A DNA stretch of 64,000 bases from Candidatus Nitrosocosmicus franklandus (GTDB lineage: Archaea > Thermoproteota > Nitrososphaeria > Nitrososphaerales > Nitrososphaeraceae). The notes beneath the pieces are model-generated. The model was not told where the DNA came from. It ran no database searches and worked only from the letters and a program-made list of their open reading frames with translations. The number at the start of each line of letters is the position of its first letter. The stretch's first letter is position 1. Where the stretch lies: contig NZ_LR216287.1 in NCBI RefSeq assembly GCF_900696045.1, forward strand, positions 2,399,854 through 2,463,853. The letters are read 5' to 3'. Below are positions 44,652 to 53,297 of this stretch, piece by piece. The translations under genes and the position numbers were made by a program.

Positions 44652-46083
44652 TGGACTATTTAGAACGATTGTAAAAACTATTTCACCCTATGTCCCACAG
44701 GTTGAAAAGCCAAAAAAGAAAATTACTCTTACAAACAAGCTAATTTGGACTGGTATTGCATTATTAGTTTACCTTGTTATGGGGCAAGTGCCCTTATTTG
44801 GAGTAAATGTGGACCCTGCCACGGATCCACTTGCATTTGCTAGGGTTATTTTTGCAGCTCAACAGCGAACCCTGCTTGAATTGGGAATTGGACCAATAGT
44901 CACCGCAGGGTTGCTGATGCAGTTATTAAAAGGATCTGATATATTGAAACTAAATTTCAGGGATCCTAATGATAGGTCATTATTTACGTCCGCAACAAAA
45001 ATAGTTACTATAATTGTAATAGTTGCTGAGACATTATTATATGGTGTAAGCGTTTACGGAGGTGCGACACCTTCTGGTTATCACTTGGCCGTTCTTGTAG
45101 CGCAGTTGACTGCGGCGTGTATAGTTATAATGTATTTGGATGAGCTTGTGCAAAAGGGATGGGGTTTGGGTTCTGGAATCAGTATATTCATTATGGCCGG
45201 TGTGGCACAGGCTATTTTGTGGAGCATATTCAATCCCCTTCCTATTCCCAATGGAGTAGAACCAAGCGGGCTTATACCGTTTATGATTACCAGTGGTATG
45301 GAGGGTCATATAGGAGACTCAGTACTGAGGTCAGCACCACCAGCTCCTGTACCCAACATGCCGAGTTTGTTTGCACTAGGAATTACCGCGGGAATACTGG
45401 TCCTCCTGGTTTATGTGCAGGGTATACACGTTGACATACCTATCGTGTCTACTCGATACAGGGGATTTACTGCGGTCTATCCTATCAAATTGCTTTATAC
45501 TTCAAACATTCCGGTAATTTTGGCGTCGGCACTGATGGCTAATGCGCTATTTATTGGACAGATGGTGTGGATTAACTATAATCCCAATAACGATAATCCC
45601 ATGTTCAATTTCATAGCTCAATACGATCCCCAGACACAAAATCCTACTGGCGGATTATTCTATTATGTTACTGCCCCTAGATCTTTTGAGGCTACGGTAG
45701 CAGATCCTGTACGAGCTATAGTTTATGTTCTATTTCTGACAACTATTGTTACCATTTTTGGACGGTTGTGGGTCGAACTGGGTGGACTTTCAGCGAAGGC
45801 GGCTGCTAAAAATCTTCTTGATGCAGATGTGCAGGTTCCAGGTTTTAGGCGGTCCGAAAGTTCTGTTCAATCATTGCTGAATAGGTACATCCCATCAGTT
45901 ACTATAATTGGAGGAGTAATTATTGGACTGTTGGCGTCGGTCTCAGATTTATTTAGCGTCTTTGGTACTGGTATCGGATTGCTTTTGATGGTAGATATTC
46001 TAGTAAACTATTACAACTTACTGGTAAGAGAGCAAGTGGATGTTCATATGCCTAAATTGGCCGCATTATTGGGCCGCACTTAG
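44632..46083 (+). CDS. secY: protein translocase subunit SecY
   Basis: Central pore protein of the Sec translocon. 483 residues with about ten membrane helices. The plug/N-terminal region, KLIWTGIALLVYLVMGQVP, GPIVTAGLLMQLLKGSDIL, the KGWGLGSGISIFIMAGVAQ loop and YRGFTAVYPIKLLYTSNIPV match archaeal SecY. ATG 44632 overlaps uL15. A stem-loop and palindrome follow the stop before adkA. Confidence 0.96.
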   Translation: MSSIQNDGLFRTIVKTISPYVPQVEKPKKKITLTNKLIWTGIALLVYLVMGQVPLFGVNVDPATDPLAFARVIFAAQQRTLLELGIGPIVTAGLLMQLLKGSDILKLNFRDPNDRSLFTSATKIVTIIVIVAETLLYGVSVYGGATPSGYHLAVLVAQLTAACIVIMYLDELVQKGWGLGSGISIFIMAGVAQAILWSIFNPLPIPNGVEPSGLIPFMITSGMEGHIGDSVLRSAPPAPVPNMPSLFALGITAGILVLLVYVQGIHVDIPIVSTRYRGFTAVYPIKLLYTSNIPVILASALMANALFIGQMVWINYNPNNDNPMFNFIAQYDPQTQNPTGGLFYYVTAPRSFEATVADPVRAIVYVLFLTTIVTIFGRLWVELGGLSAKAAAKNLLDADVQVPGFRRSESSVQSLLNRYIPSVTIIGGVIIGLLASVSDLFSVFGTGIGLLLMVDILVNYYNLLVREQVDVHMPKLAALLGRT

Positions 46084-46108
46084 GGGAGGCTGGATTAAAG
46101 ATATGACT

Positions 46109-46157
46109 GTGTTAGATGCATGCTCTACATCCAACACTCCTGGAAAATATTTTTCAG
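46109..46157 (+). promoter_or_regulatory. two adjacent inverted repeats between secY and adkA
   Basis: A 10-bp stem with one A-C mismatch pairs 46109-46118 (GTGTTAGATG) with 46128-46137 (CATCCAACAC) over a 9-nt loop. Two bases later CTGGAAAATATTTTTCAG (46140-46157) is nearly palindromic. The T-run after the first hairpin could make a terminator; the second may be an operator for adkA. No transcription evidence is available. Confidence 0.4.
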
Positions 46158-46216
46158 CCGCTTTGAAATCTTTATTAGTTTCAGAAAAACGCCATATTAG
46201 ATTATTATAGATCCGT

Positions 46217-46792
46217 ATGACAAAACGTGTTATAATCGTTGGAATTCCGGGTGTAGGAAAGTCGACAGTTATAGCTGATGTACATGATCAATTGTCCGAG
46301 AGAGGAATAGATACCAAAATGGCAGAATTTGGGAAAATTATGTTTGATCAGGCGAAATTAATGTCTATAAATAATCGCGACCAACTTCGAAAGTTATCTA
46401 TTGAACAGCAAAAAACCCTGCAGGAAATGACTGCAAACATGATCAATTCATTTGGCAACGATGTAGTCCTTATTGACACCCATTTGCTAATTAGTACTGA
46501 TAACGGATTTTATCCGGGAATGCCAATTAAATTGCTAAACATTATTAATCCCACTCATTTGATTTTGATAACTGCTACTGCTCAGGAAATCCAAAGCAGA
46601 CGAGAGAATGATAACAGTAGACAAAGGGATTTGTTTTCTATTGATCGTATTGAACGTGATCTGCGCCTCTCTGAAAGTATGATTTCTACTAGCTCTATCA
46701 TTACGGGTTGTCCTTTTTACATAATACAAAATAGTACCAACCAGATACAAGGAGCTACTAATGCTATCTGTAAGATCATATTGGGTAAATGA
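46217..46792 (+). CDS. adkA: archaeal-type adenylate kinase
   Basis: 191 residues with P-loop GIPGVGKST (about 9-17). It belongs to the archaeal adenylate kinase family rather than the bacterial one: there is no LID zinc domain, and VVLIDTHLLISTDNGFYPGMP and ITATAQEIQSRRENDNSRQRDL match the AdkA pattern. It interconverts AMP, ADP and ATP. Position after secY is conserved in archaea. Confidence 0.9.
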   Translation: MTKRVIIVGIPGVGKSTVIADVHDQLSERGIDTKMAEFGKIMFDQAKLMSINNRDQLRKLSIEQQKTLQEMTANMINSFGNDVVLIDTHLLISTDNGFYPGMPIKLLNIINPTHLILITATAQEIQSRRENDNSRQRDLFSIDRIERDLRLSESMISTSSIITGCPFYIIQNSTNQIQGATNAICKIILGK

Positions 46793-46814
46793 CATGCATA
46801 CCGAGGGTTGATAA

Positions 46815-46848
46815 CTTTATATACTTTTAGGTCACTAAAGACCAAAAT
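46815..46848 (+). promoter_or_regulatory. TATA-like box plus inverted repeat upstream of cmk
   Basis: CTTTATATAC (46815-46824) is followed directly by TTTTAGGTC (46825-46833) and its imperfect partner GACCAAAAT (46840-46848), separated by six bases. An inverted repeat at the transcript start could be a repressor site or a short 5' hairpin; weak evidence. Confidence 0.3.
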
Positions 46849-46866
46849 CTAGTTCTAGTGTTAAAA

Positions 46867-47487
46867 ATGGAATCGAAGCAAATAAACGATATTAAAAAAA
46901 ATAACTCTGCGTCTGGTCGGAAAATCAGTATAGTAATTTCTGGCTGGCCAGCGGTAGGTAAGACAACAATTGCAGTAAACCTCGCCAAGGATTTTAATCT
47001 CAAATTGTGGAACGGTGGGGATATACTGAAGATGATGGCATATGATAGAGGTTATTCATCTTCACTTGAGCATGACTGGTGGGATACTGAAGAGGCTGCA
47101 AAATTCATGAATGAGCGAAATAACAACCCAAATTTCGATAGGGAAGTAGACAACAGATTGATCGAATTATTAAAGGGTGGCGATGTTGTGATTACAAGTT
47201 ATACACTCCCTTGGATCGCTGATGCCACAATCAACTTTTGGTTACAAGGATCCGTAGAAAACAGATCAAAGCGCATGTCTATACGTGATAATATTGATAT
47301 CGAAACAGCAAGGAAGATAGTTCAGAGAAGAGATTTTGAAAATAAGCAGATTTACAAGAAACTCTATCAATTTGAATTTGGAGAAAAACTTGATGTATTT
47401 GATTTTTCTATGAATACAGATATTTTAACATTAGAATCACTGATTACAATATCCAAATTGATCGTCGAAAGCGTAATACGGAATTAA
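46867..47487 (+). CDS. cmk: cytidylate kinase (archaeal)
   Basis: 206 residues from ATG 46867 (an in-frame GTG at 46858 adds three). The P-loop SGWPAVGKTTIA is at about 24-35 of this form; LWNGGDILKMMAYDRGYS, the DREVDNRL region and SVENRSKRMSIRDNIDIETA match archaeal CMP kinases, which phosphorylate CMP and dCMP. It lies between adkA and cbf5, the usual archaeal order. Confidence 0.88.
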   Translation: MESKQINDIKKNNSASGRKISIVISGWPAVGKTTIAVNLAKDFNLKLWNGGDILKMMAYDRGYSSSLEHDWWDTEEAAKFMNERNNNPNFDREVDNRLIELLKGGDVVITSYTLPWIADATINFWLQGSVENRSKRMSIRDNIDIETARKIVQRRDFENKQIYKKLYQFEFGEKLDVFDFSMNTDILTLESLITISKLIVESVIRN

Positions 47488-47514
47488 CCTTATGAAAATT
47501 AATTGCGAACCTCA

Positions 47515-48597
47515 ATGACTGATTATAAACTTACACAACTGGAAAATTTGGTACAAATAAGTGAGGCTGTATCAAATGAAAATTATGGTAGCTACCCAAC
47601 TAAAAGACCGATATCGGAGTTGCTAAATTATGGACTGATACTTCTAGACAAACCACCAGGCAATACTAGTCATGAGATTGTTTCGTATGTAAAAAAAATT
47701 TTACAGCTAGAAAAAGCTGGACATAGTGGGACATTAGATCCGGGAACAACCGGATTACTGCCTATCGGATTAGAAGAAGGTACAAAAATAATTCCTGTTT
47801 TGTTATTGGGTCCTAAGGAATACATTGCGTTAGGTAGATTGCATAGTCATGTTCCGAATACTAAACTCATGGAAGTCATTCAGGAATTTACTGGTCCGAT
47901 TTTTCAAAAACCACCACAGAGATCATCTGTAAAGCGTCAAACCCGTGTGAGGAATGTTTATGAATTAAAACTTGACGATCAGTTTGATCGTCTGTTACTA
48001 TTGAGAGTATTATGCGAATCTGGTACTTATATCCGAAAATTGATTTATGATATAGGTGAGGTTCTCGGCGTGGGAGCCTCTATGATAGAGTTGCGTCGAA
48101 CAAGGGTGTGCAATTTTAGCGATGAATCTGATTTCATACGGCTACATGATCTTGTGGACGCCTTCCAAACTTACAAAGAAACTAAAAATGAAGAAAAACT
48201 TAGACGAATAATCCATCCAATTGAAATAGCAATGACCCACTTACCTGCTGTAACTGTTAGAGATACTGCTATTGATGCTTTGTGTCACGGAGCACAATTG
48301 GCGATACCTGGAGTTGTCTCAATTTCCAAGAATATCAAAAAAGGAGATCTGGTTGGGATATATTCATTGAAAGGAGAGGTAGTTGGATTGGGTGTTTCAT
48401 TGCTTGATTATGAAGAATTTTTTTCCAATAAAAAGGGAATTTGTTTTCAGATAAAGAGAATTGTTATGAAGCCTAACACTTATCCCAAATTTTGGTCCAC
48501 TACAGCTACTACAACTGCTACTGCTACTATTGATACAGAAACTGAAAAAGAAGCAGGATCAGGAGATGATCAGGACTCTTCCACTGCCACCGCATAA
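47515..48597 (+). CDS. cbf5: tRNA/rRNA pseudouridine synthase Cbf5
   Basis: Catalytic subunit of H/ACA RNPs and tRNA U55 pseudouridine synthase. From ATG 47515 it has 360 residues. The TruB-type catalytic motif is GHSGTLDPGTTG with the catalytic aspartate at 75 of this form; YIALGRLHSHVPNTK, QKPPQRSSVKRQTRVR and ESGTYIRKLIYDIGEVLG follow, then the PUA domain (about 260-330). The last 30 residues are a Thr/Ala repeat (TTATTTATATID) with an acidic tail. An in-frame TTG at 47503 would add four residues. The C-terminal tail is longer than in many archaeal Cbf5 proteins. Confidence 0.93.
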   Translation: MTDYKLTQLENLVQISEAVSNENYGSYPTKRPISELLNYGLILLDKPPGNTSHEIVSYVKKILQLEKAGHSGTLDPGTTGLLPIGLEEGTKIIPVLLLGPKEYIALGRLHSHVPNTKLMEVIQEFTGPIFQKPPQRSSVKRQTRVRNVYELKLDDQFDRLLLLRVLCESGTYIRKLIYDIGEVLGVGASMIELRRTRVCNFSDESDFIRLHDLVDAFQTYKETKNEEKLRRIIHPIEIAMTHLPAVTVRDTAIDALCHGAQLAIPGVVSISKNIKKGDLVGIYSLKGEVVGLGVSLLDYEEFFSNKKGICFQIKRIVMKPNTYPKFWSTTATTTATATIDTETEKEAGSGDDQDSSTATA

Positions 48598-48947
48598 TAG
48601 ACAGACTTTATTCAGTTAATGAAAAAACAAAAGAACAAAGTTGGTCCATCTTAGGGGTTCTATAATAAAATTGAGTTTTGGACCCGGCTGCTGTGACTAT
48701 ATTGTTTCTCCCAAACCTGGATTGGTCTTATCCAACATTGAAATCTTTCTTGCAAGGTTCTCCATTGTACCAGGCACATGACAATTGCACATGCAGTCAT
48801 CGCATTCTATGTGGTTGAGATTCTTACAGTAGTTAGAGAGTTGCAATTTTTCCATATACATAATTCTTTGTATCTTGCTTTAAATTTAATTGTTTAATTG
48901 ATAGAAAATCTTATTTAATCTGAATGACATAGAAACTTAACTTTCAT
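48598..48947. other. intergenic region between cbf5 and priL
   Basis: 350 bp that contains a small reverse-strand Cys-rich frame (48697-48861). Otherwise AT-rich spacer and the priL upstream region; no RNA gene recognised. Confidence 0.5.
48697..48861 (-). CDS. 54-residue Cys-rich microprotein
   Basis: From ATG 48861 (or ATG 48855) the reverse strand is open to TAG 48697. Five cysteines, C12, C20, C23, C25 and C27, with H17 and H28, form a CxxCxCxCH cluster in the first half, a pattern made for a metal site. The C-terminal half is a possible amphipathic helix (GTMENLARKISMLDKTN). It is convergent with cbf5 and divergent from priL. Base composition and an ATG start are compatible with a real gene. 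No family recognised; thioneins or Fe-S or zinc knuckle proteins are alternatives. Confidence 0.5.
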   Translation of the reverse strand: MYMEKLQLSNYCKNLNHIECDDCMCNCHVPGTMENLARKISMLDKTNPGLGETI

Positions 48948-49994
48948 TTGGTAAAATTTGGTAGCAAGGATCTGGCTCGATACCCTTTTCTTAGAGAGGC
49001 GTTGTCGTATGTAACTAAAAACGAATTTAAACTTGAAGATCTCGATAATCCAGATTATTTTCACTTAGTTGATAGAGCAAAGAAAAAGATTGAACAATAT
49101 GTGTTTGAAGGAAAATTGGGGTATCAAATAGATTATAATAAGACTCACGAAATAATAGTTCAAGAAGAAGTAATAATTTTTCTGATCTCCTTATTATTGA
49201 TAAAATCGGTTTCAATTGACTCTGTCACAAAAAAATTTGCACTGCTTGAATCTATGAGATTTGAAAAGTACCTAGTGGGGGATTTGGACAGTTCAAACCA
49301 TGATGACGGTAAAATAAAATTAATTTTATATGAAATTTTTAAAGACTTATTTAAGACTACTATATATCTGGAGGTGAATATTTATAACTTTTACAAAATT
49401 AAAATCGATGATTATTTGGATCATCCCATTGCGTTTCAAGAAAGGGAATGGAATCTTGTAAATAGGACTCTAAATAAGGGATTTGTATATTTGGATAGTA
49501 ATGAGATAGTGAGGCTATTTAGAAACGAATTGTATTTATTAATTATCGATAGGATAAAGAGAATGAATCCTAAAAAGGTTCCAGAAGTAATTGTAACTAT
49601 ATCAAATTCTATAAAGAATAGGTGGGAAAAAATGTATCCTCCAATACGACCAAGTGGACATCATGATATCACTCCACCTTGTATTCAGCATATTTATGAT
49701 CAAATTAAAAATGGAGAAAACCTCTCTCACCCGGCTAGAGTTTTGTTAGGTACATTTTTGATTTATTCAAACAAGTCAATGGAAGAAATGTTGGATATGT
49801 TCAAACGACTACCTGATTTTAATGAAAAAATTACCCGATATCAACTTGAGCATCTTGCAGGTAAGCGAGGTAATACAAAACAGTATTTTGTTCCATCTTG
49901 TGAAAAAATTAAGCTAAATAATCTTTGTTTTGAGACTGAAGTTTGTAAAGGCATAAGTAATCCTGCCCAGTTCTTTTATAGAAAAAAGTTTTGA
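48948..49994 (+). CDS. priL: DNA primase large subunit PriL
   Basis: 348-residue partner of PriS. The helical N-terminal half is followed by a C-terminal iron-sulfur domain: HHDITPPCIQHIYDQI, NLSHPARVLLGTFLIY and the three cysteines C318, C327 and C333 near the end (CEKIKLNNLCFETEVC). Together with the first cysteine they form the four-cysteine 4Fe-4S ligand set of archaeal and eukaryotic PriL. Start is TTG 48948. The stop overlaps the beginning of priS. Confidence 0.92.
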   Translation: MVKFGSKDLARYPFLREALSYVTKNEFKLEDLDNPDYFHLVDRAKKKIEQYVFEGKLGYQIDYNKTHEIIVQEEVIIFLISLLLIKSVSIDSVTKKFALLESMRFEKYLVGDLDSSNHDDGKIKLILYEIFKDLFKTTIYLEVNIYNFYKIKIDDYLDHPIAFQEREWNLVNRTLNKGFVYLDSNEIVRLFRNELYLLIIDRIKRMNPKKVPEVIVTISNSIKNRWEKMYPPIRPSGHHDITPPCIQHIYDQIKNGENLSHPARVLLGTFLIYSNKSMEEMLDMFKRLPDFNEKITRYQLEHLAGKRGNTKQYFVPSCEKIKLNNLCFETEVCKGISNPAQFFYRKKF

Positions 49995-49999
49995 TAAAT

Positions 50000-51241
50000 A
50001 TGGACTCATTTACTTCAAAACCCGTTTCTGATAATTCACAAAAGCCAACAAGCAATTCTTTTGACTATCCTCGTTCAGCTCAGGATAGTCCAAATAAGAT
50101 TTGGCTCGAACAAACATTTAGAAAACACTATTTTATTACCTCGTGTGCAAATATCGAACTAGATGACCATATATCAGAACGTGAGTTTGGATTTCGATTG
50201 TTCGATGGACATGTACGCAGGCATTTAAGTTTTAAAAACGGGCGAGAATTATTTGCTAGCATAATCAAGTTTTCGCCTTCGGATATTTTTTGCTCATCCG
50301 CAAGATATCAATTCCCTTCAGCAGATATGGACCAGAAAAGTTGGATTGGTTCTGACCTCATATTTGATATTGATGGAAAAGATTTGCATCTTGAGTGTGC
50401 GCTAGACCATAACCTGACTTCTTGCAAAAATTGCAAGCTAATTGAAAGAGGCGTCTATTCTAATTGCAAAGGTTGTAATTCTCCTTTAGTCCAGATAGTA
50501 GAGATACCCTGCAAGAATTGTATAAGGAATTTGAAAGGGGAGGTCAATAAATTAATTGAAGTACTCTGTGACGACTTTGGTATAGAGCAAGATCATATTC
50601 ATGTATTTTTTTCAGGAAACAATGGTTTTCACGTACATGTCATCAGTGAGAGTTTCTTTAAATATGATTCTATGAAACGTAGTGCTTTAGCGCAGTATTT
50701 TCTCATGAGGGGTTATTCAATAGAAAATTTGGGCTTTCGGATTGATAGAACAAATAATGTTACTGTACTTCAGAATAAAATATTGTTCAATAAAGGATGG
50801 CGATCTCGTTTGTTGAATCAACTTAAGTTACAATTGAAGAATCATCGTATAGATACCAATTTTATAAGAAAGATTAACCATCTTAAGGAAACAAACAATC
50901 TAGATATTCAAAATATGATCAATAATACATTTGACCGTCTTTCGATAAAAATAGATCCAAATGTTACTATCGATATTCACAGGATATTTCGGCTAGCAGG
51001 AACAATCAATAGCAAGAGTGGCTTAATTAAGACTAGATGTAAAGATCTTAAATCATTTGATCCTCTTAAAGATGCATGTATGGATGAAGATTCACCTGTA
51101 AGAATTAATGCATTTGTTGATACCAAACTTGTATTAAAGGATACATCATACAAGATACAGACTGGAGTAAATAACATACCTACTTTTGTTGCCGTTTATT
51201 TGATTTCAAAGGGATTAGGGGATATATGTATTGAGAACTAG
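50000..51241 (+). CDS. priS: DNA primase small (catalytic) subunit PriS
   Basis: 413 residues from ATG 50000; a TTG at 49991 overlapping priL would add three. The catalytic aspartates are in SDLIFDIDGKD, and FFSGNNGFHVHVISE is the second active-site block. A zinc knuckle with CKNCK, CKGCN and CKNC lies in between. DIHRIFRLAGTINSKSG is near the C-terminus. It makes RNA/DNA primers for replication and works with PriL. A 35-residue Ser/Asn-rich N-terminal leader precedes the conserved domain. Confidence 0.93.
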   Translation: MDSFTSKPVSDNSQKPTSNSFDYPRSAQDSPNKIWLEQTFRKHYFITSCANIELDDHISEREFGFRLFDGHVRRHLSFKNGRELFASIIKFSPSDIFCSSARYQFPSADMDQKSWIGSDLIFDIDGKDLHLECALDHNLTSCKNCKLIERGVYSNCKGCNSPLVQIVEIPCKNCIRNLKGEVNKLIEVLCDDFGIEQDHIHVFFSGNNGFHVHVISESFFKYDSMKRSALAQYFLMRGYSIENLGFRIDRTNNVTVLQNKILFNKGWRSRLLNQLKLQLKNHRIDTNFIRKINHLKETNNLDIQNMINNTFDRLSIKIDPNVTIDIHRIFRLAGTINSKSGLIKTRCKDLKSFDPLKDACMDEDSPVRINAFVDTKLVLKDTSYKIQTGVNNIPTFVAVYLISKGLGDICIEN

Positions 51242-51246
51242 AATTA

Positions 51247-51663
51247 GTGATTTCATCATTAGTTATGTTGGATAACGAAGCGGAATCAGACGACCAACCA
51301 CTAGTTGAATACTGGGTAATTGCTTTCATAAAGCCCAGAAGGGATAAGCGTTATTTTACATACAGGCAATTTCTTGCTAAGGGTTACTATGAGGCTTTTG
51401 ATATAGTAATGACTTTTGCAGAAAAGACTTCTAACGAGATCCTGTGGTTCAAAGAGAAAAGAAATTGCGGCAAAGAATTCCAAGGCAAAGTCATACCGAA
51501 TCTAGAATCTATCTGTACCTTTTGCAATAAGGAGTTTAATTACAATGAACCAATCAAGTGCAATTTCAAAGGTAGGTCAAGTACAATGTGTAGTTCAGAA
51601 TTCTGCTCTTTGAAATGCAAAGAAGAACATTTTTACTTTAAGCACGTAAGACAGGGGCGGTAA
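51247..51663 (+). CDS. Cys/His-rich zinc-finger hypothetical protein
   Basis: 138 residues from GTG 51247, or shorter from ATG 51265. The first half is a beta-rich domain (VEYWVIAFIKPRRDKRYFTYRQF). The second half has a cysteine/histidine array, CTFCNKEFNYNEPIKC, then MCSSEFCSLKCKEEHFYFKH, like HIT/MYM-type zinc fingers. It follows priS by 5 nt on the same strand, so it is likely a member of the primase operon. Function unknown. Confidence 0.7.
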   Translation: MISSLVMLDNEAESDDQPLVEYWVIAFIKPRRDKRYFTYRQFLAKGYYEAFDIVMTFAEKTSNEILWFKEKRNCGKEFQGKVIPNLESICTFCNKEFNYNEPIKCNFKGRSSTMCSSEFCSLKCKEEHFYFKHVRQGR

Positions 51664-51684
51664 ATACATGTATTTTGAATTATA

Positions 51685-52077
51685 TCATATTTTCTTGATT
51701 AATCTTAAGTAGTCGATAACCATTTGAGGATCCACTATTCCTTGAACCACATATTTCTCACCCGATCTTAACACAATATCGAGGGCAACAGCGCTATAAG
51801 GAATTTCAAACTTTTCAATTTCTGCCTCGGCACTAGTCTCATAAATAAGCTTGTCCCCATCTTTCTCTACATCAAAGGCTAATATTTTTTCTATTTTTCT
51901 CATGCCAGATCCGCCACCTCTACCTCCAGCTGACCCTCGTGATTCCTTTATCATTAGAACAAAGATAGTATTAGTTGTCTCTTTATTTGATGAGAAAGTC
52001 AAATCAATATCATTTGAGGATACTATCAACTTGCGTTGAGGAAGTTTTATGATCTCTGATAAATCCTGAAGACTCAT
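51685..52077 (-). CDS. uncharacterised 130-residue protein
   Basis: A small alpha/beta protein with a central glycine-rich loop (SAGGRGGGSGMRKI) between two beta-rich halves: KLIVSSNDIDLTFSS and KILAFDVEKDGDKLIYE, followed by AVALDIVLRSGEKYVVQGIV. No family recognised. It is convergent with the zinc-finger gene and divergent from mtnA, each with gaps below 100 bp, and starts with ATG 52077. Confidence 0.6.
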   Translation of the reverse strand: MSLQDLSEIIKLPQRKLIVSSNDIDLTFSSNKETTNTIFVLMIKESRGSAGGRGGGSGMRKIEKILAFDVEKDGDKLIYETSAEAEIEKFEIPYSAVALDIVLRSGEKYVVQGIVDPQMVIDYLRLIKKI

Positions 52078-52165
52078 AATTTGATATAAAATATGTTCTA
52101 TAGAAATATTTTTTGAATTGTGTTTATTAGAAATAAATAATAATTGATGAATTATTGAAAGGATT

Positions 52166-53230
52166 ATGACTTTGGATCAGAAGAATCCACGTTCTAACTA
52201 TTTGACTACGATTTTTTGGGATAATGATAGTGTTAAACTTATAGATCAAACGAAATTGCCTGAAAAATTAGAAATTATAACATGTTTGACATATCAGGAA
52301 TTAGCTCACTGTATAAAAAGACTTGCAATTCGTGGAGCTCCCGCTATAGGTGTGGCTGCTGCCATGGGATTGGCACTATGCGCTGTCAAAAGTAAAGCTA
52401 CCTCAAAATCTAGAATTCTAGAAGAATTGAAATCTGCTTATCACACTTTACTAGAGACTAGGCCCACTGCTGTTAATCTAAAGTGGGGATTGGATACAAT
52501 ATTCAGAGAACTTGATAAATATGAAACAGTGGAAGAAATCAAAAAAAATGTCGTAGCTAGTGCAATAAAACTATCACAGGAAGATATAGCCATTAACAAA
52601 AAGCTTGGAAAATTTGGATCGGATTTGATAAAAGACGGTGATGTGGTCATGACTCATTGTAATGCCGGAGCGTTGGCTACTGTTTCTTATGGAACCGCGC
52701 TTGGAGTGATCCGATCCGTAAAGGAATCAGGAAAAAAAATCAGTGTAATTGCAACAGAAACGAGGCCCGTAATGCAGGGGTCTAGGTTAACTGCCTTTGA
52801 ATTAGTACACGATGAAATCGATGTAAGTTTGATCCCTGATACTGCTGTAGGTCACCTGATGGCAAACAAGATGATTGACAAAGTAATTGTGGGTGCGGAT
52901 CGAATATTAAGGACCGGCCATGTCTATAATAAAATTGGTACGTATCAGGTAGCATTACTTTCAAAATCTCACGGAATTCCCTTTTATGTTGCAGCACCAT
53001 TATCTACTTTTGACCTAAAAAGTAGCACAGAGGAGATTACCATCGAAGAAAGGTCAGTAGAGGAAGTTACAAAAATCGGAGACAAGCGTGTTGCACCAGC
53101 AGGTGTTAGAATTTTCAATCCGGCTTTTGATGTGACTCCGCCTGATTTGGTTGCTGGCATTATAACTGAAAAGGGAATAATATATCCCCCATACGAAAAG
53201 AATGTACAAGCTATTTTTGATGGTATCTGA
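52166..53230 (+). CDS. mtnA: methylthioribose-1-phosphate isomerase (aIF2B-like)
   Basis: 354 residues of the eIF2B-alpha-like isomerase family, which converts 5-methylthioribose-1-phosphate to methylthioribulose-1-phosphate. RLAIRGAPAIGVAAAMG, GDVVMTHCNAGALATVSYG with catalytic C165, ATETRPVMQGSRLTA and IVGADRILRTGHVYNKIGTY with D245 are the hallmarks. Ribose-1,5-bisphosphate isomerases share the fold but are usually shorter and lack this combination. A purine-rich GAAAGGAT precedes ATG 52166. Confidence 0.88.
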   Translation: MTLDQKNPRSNYLTTIFWDNDSVKLIDQTKLPEKLEIITCLTYQELAHCIKRLAIRGAPAIGVAAAMGLALCAVKSKATSKSRILEELKSAYHTLLETRPTAVNLKWGLDTIFRELDKYETVEEIKKNVVASAIKLSQEDIAINKKLGKFGSDLIKDGDVVMTHCNAGALATVSYGTALGVIRSVKESGKKISVIATETRPVMQGSRLTAFELVHDEIDVSLIPDTAVGHLMANKMIDKVIVGADRILRTGHVYNKIGTYQVALLSKSHGIPFYVAAPLSTFDLKSSTEEITIEERSVEEVTKIGDKRVAPAGVRIFNPAFDVTPPDLVAGIITEKGIIYPPYEKNVQAIFDGI

Positions 53231-53297
53231 ATCAGATCAATCTAATAATCCTTCATAGGGAAAAAAATTTAAAAAGCATTTTGATTCAATTTGAGTA

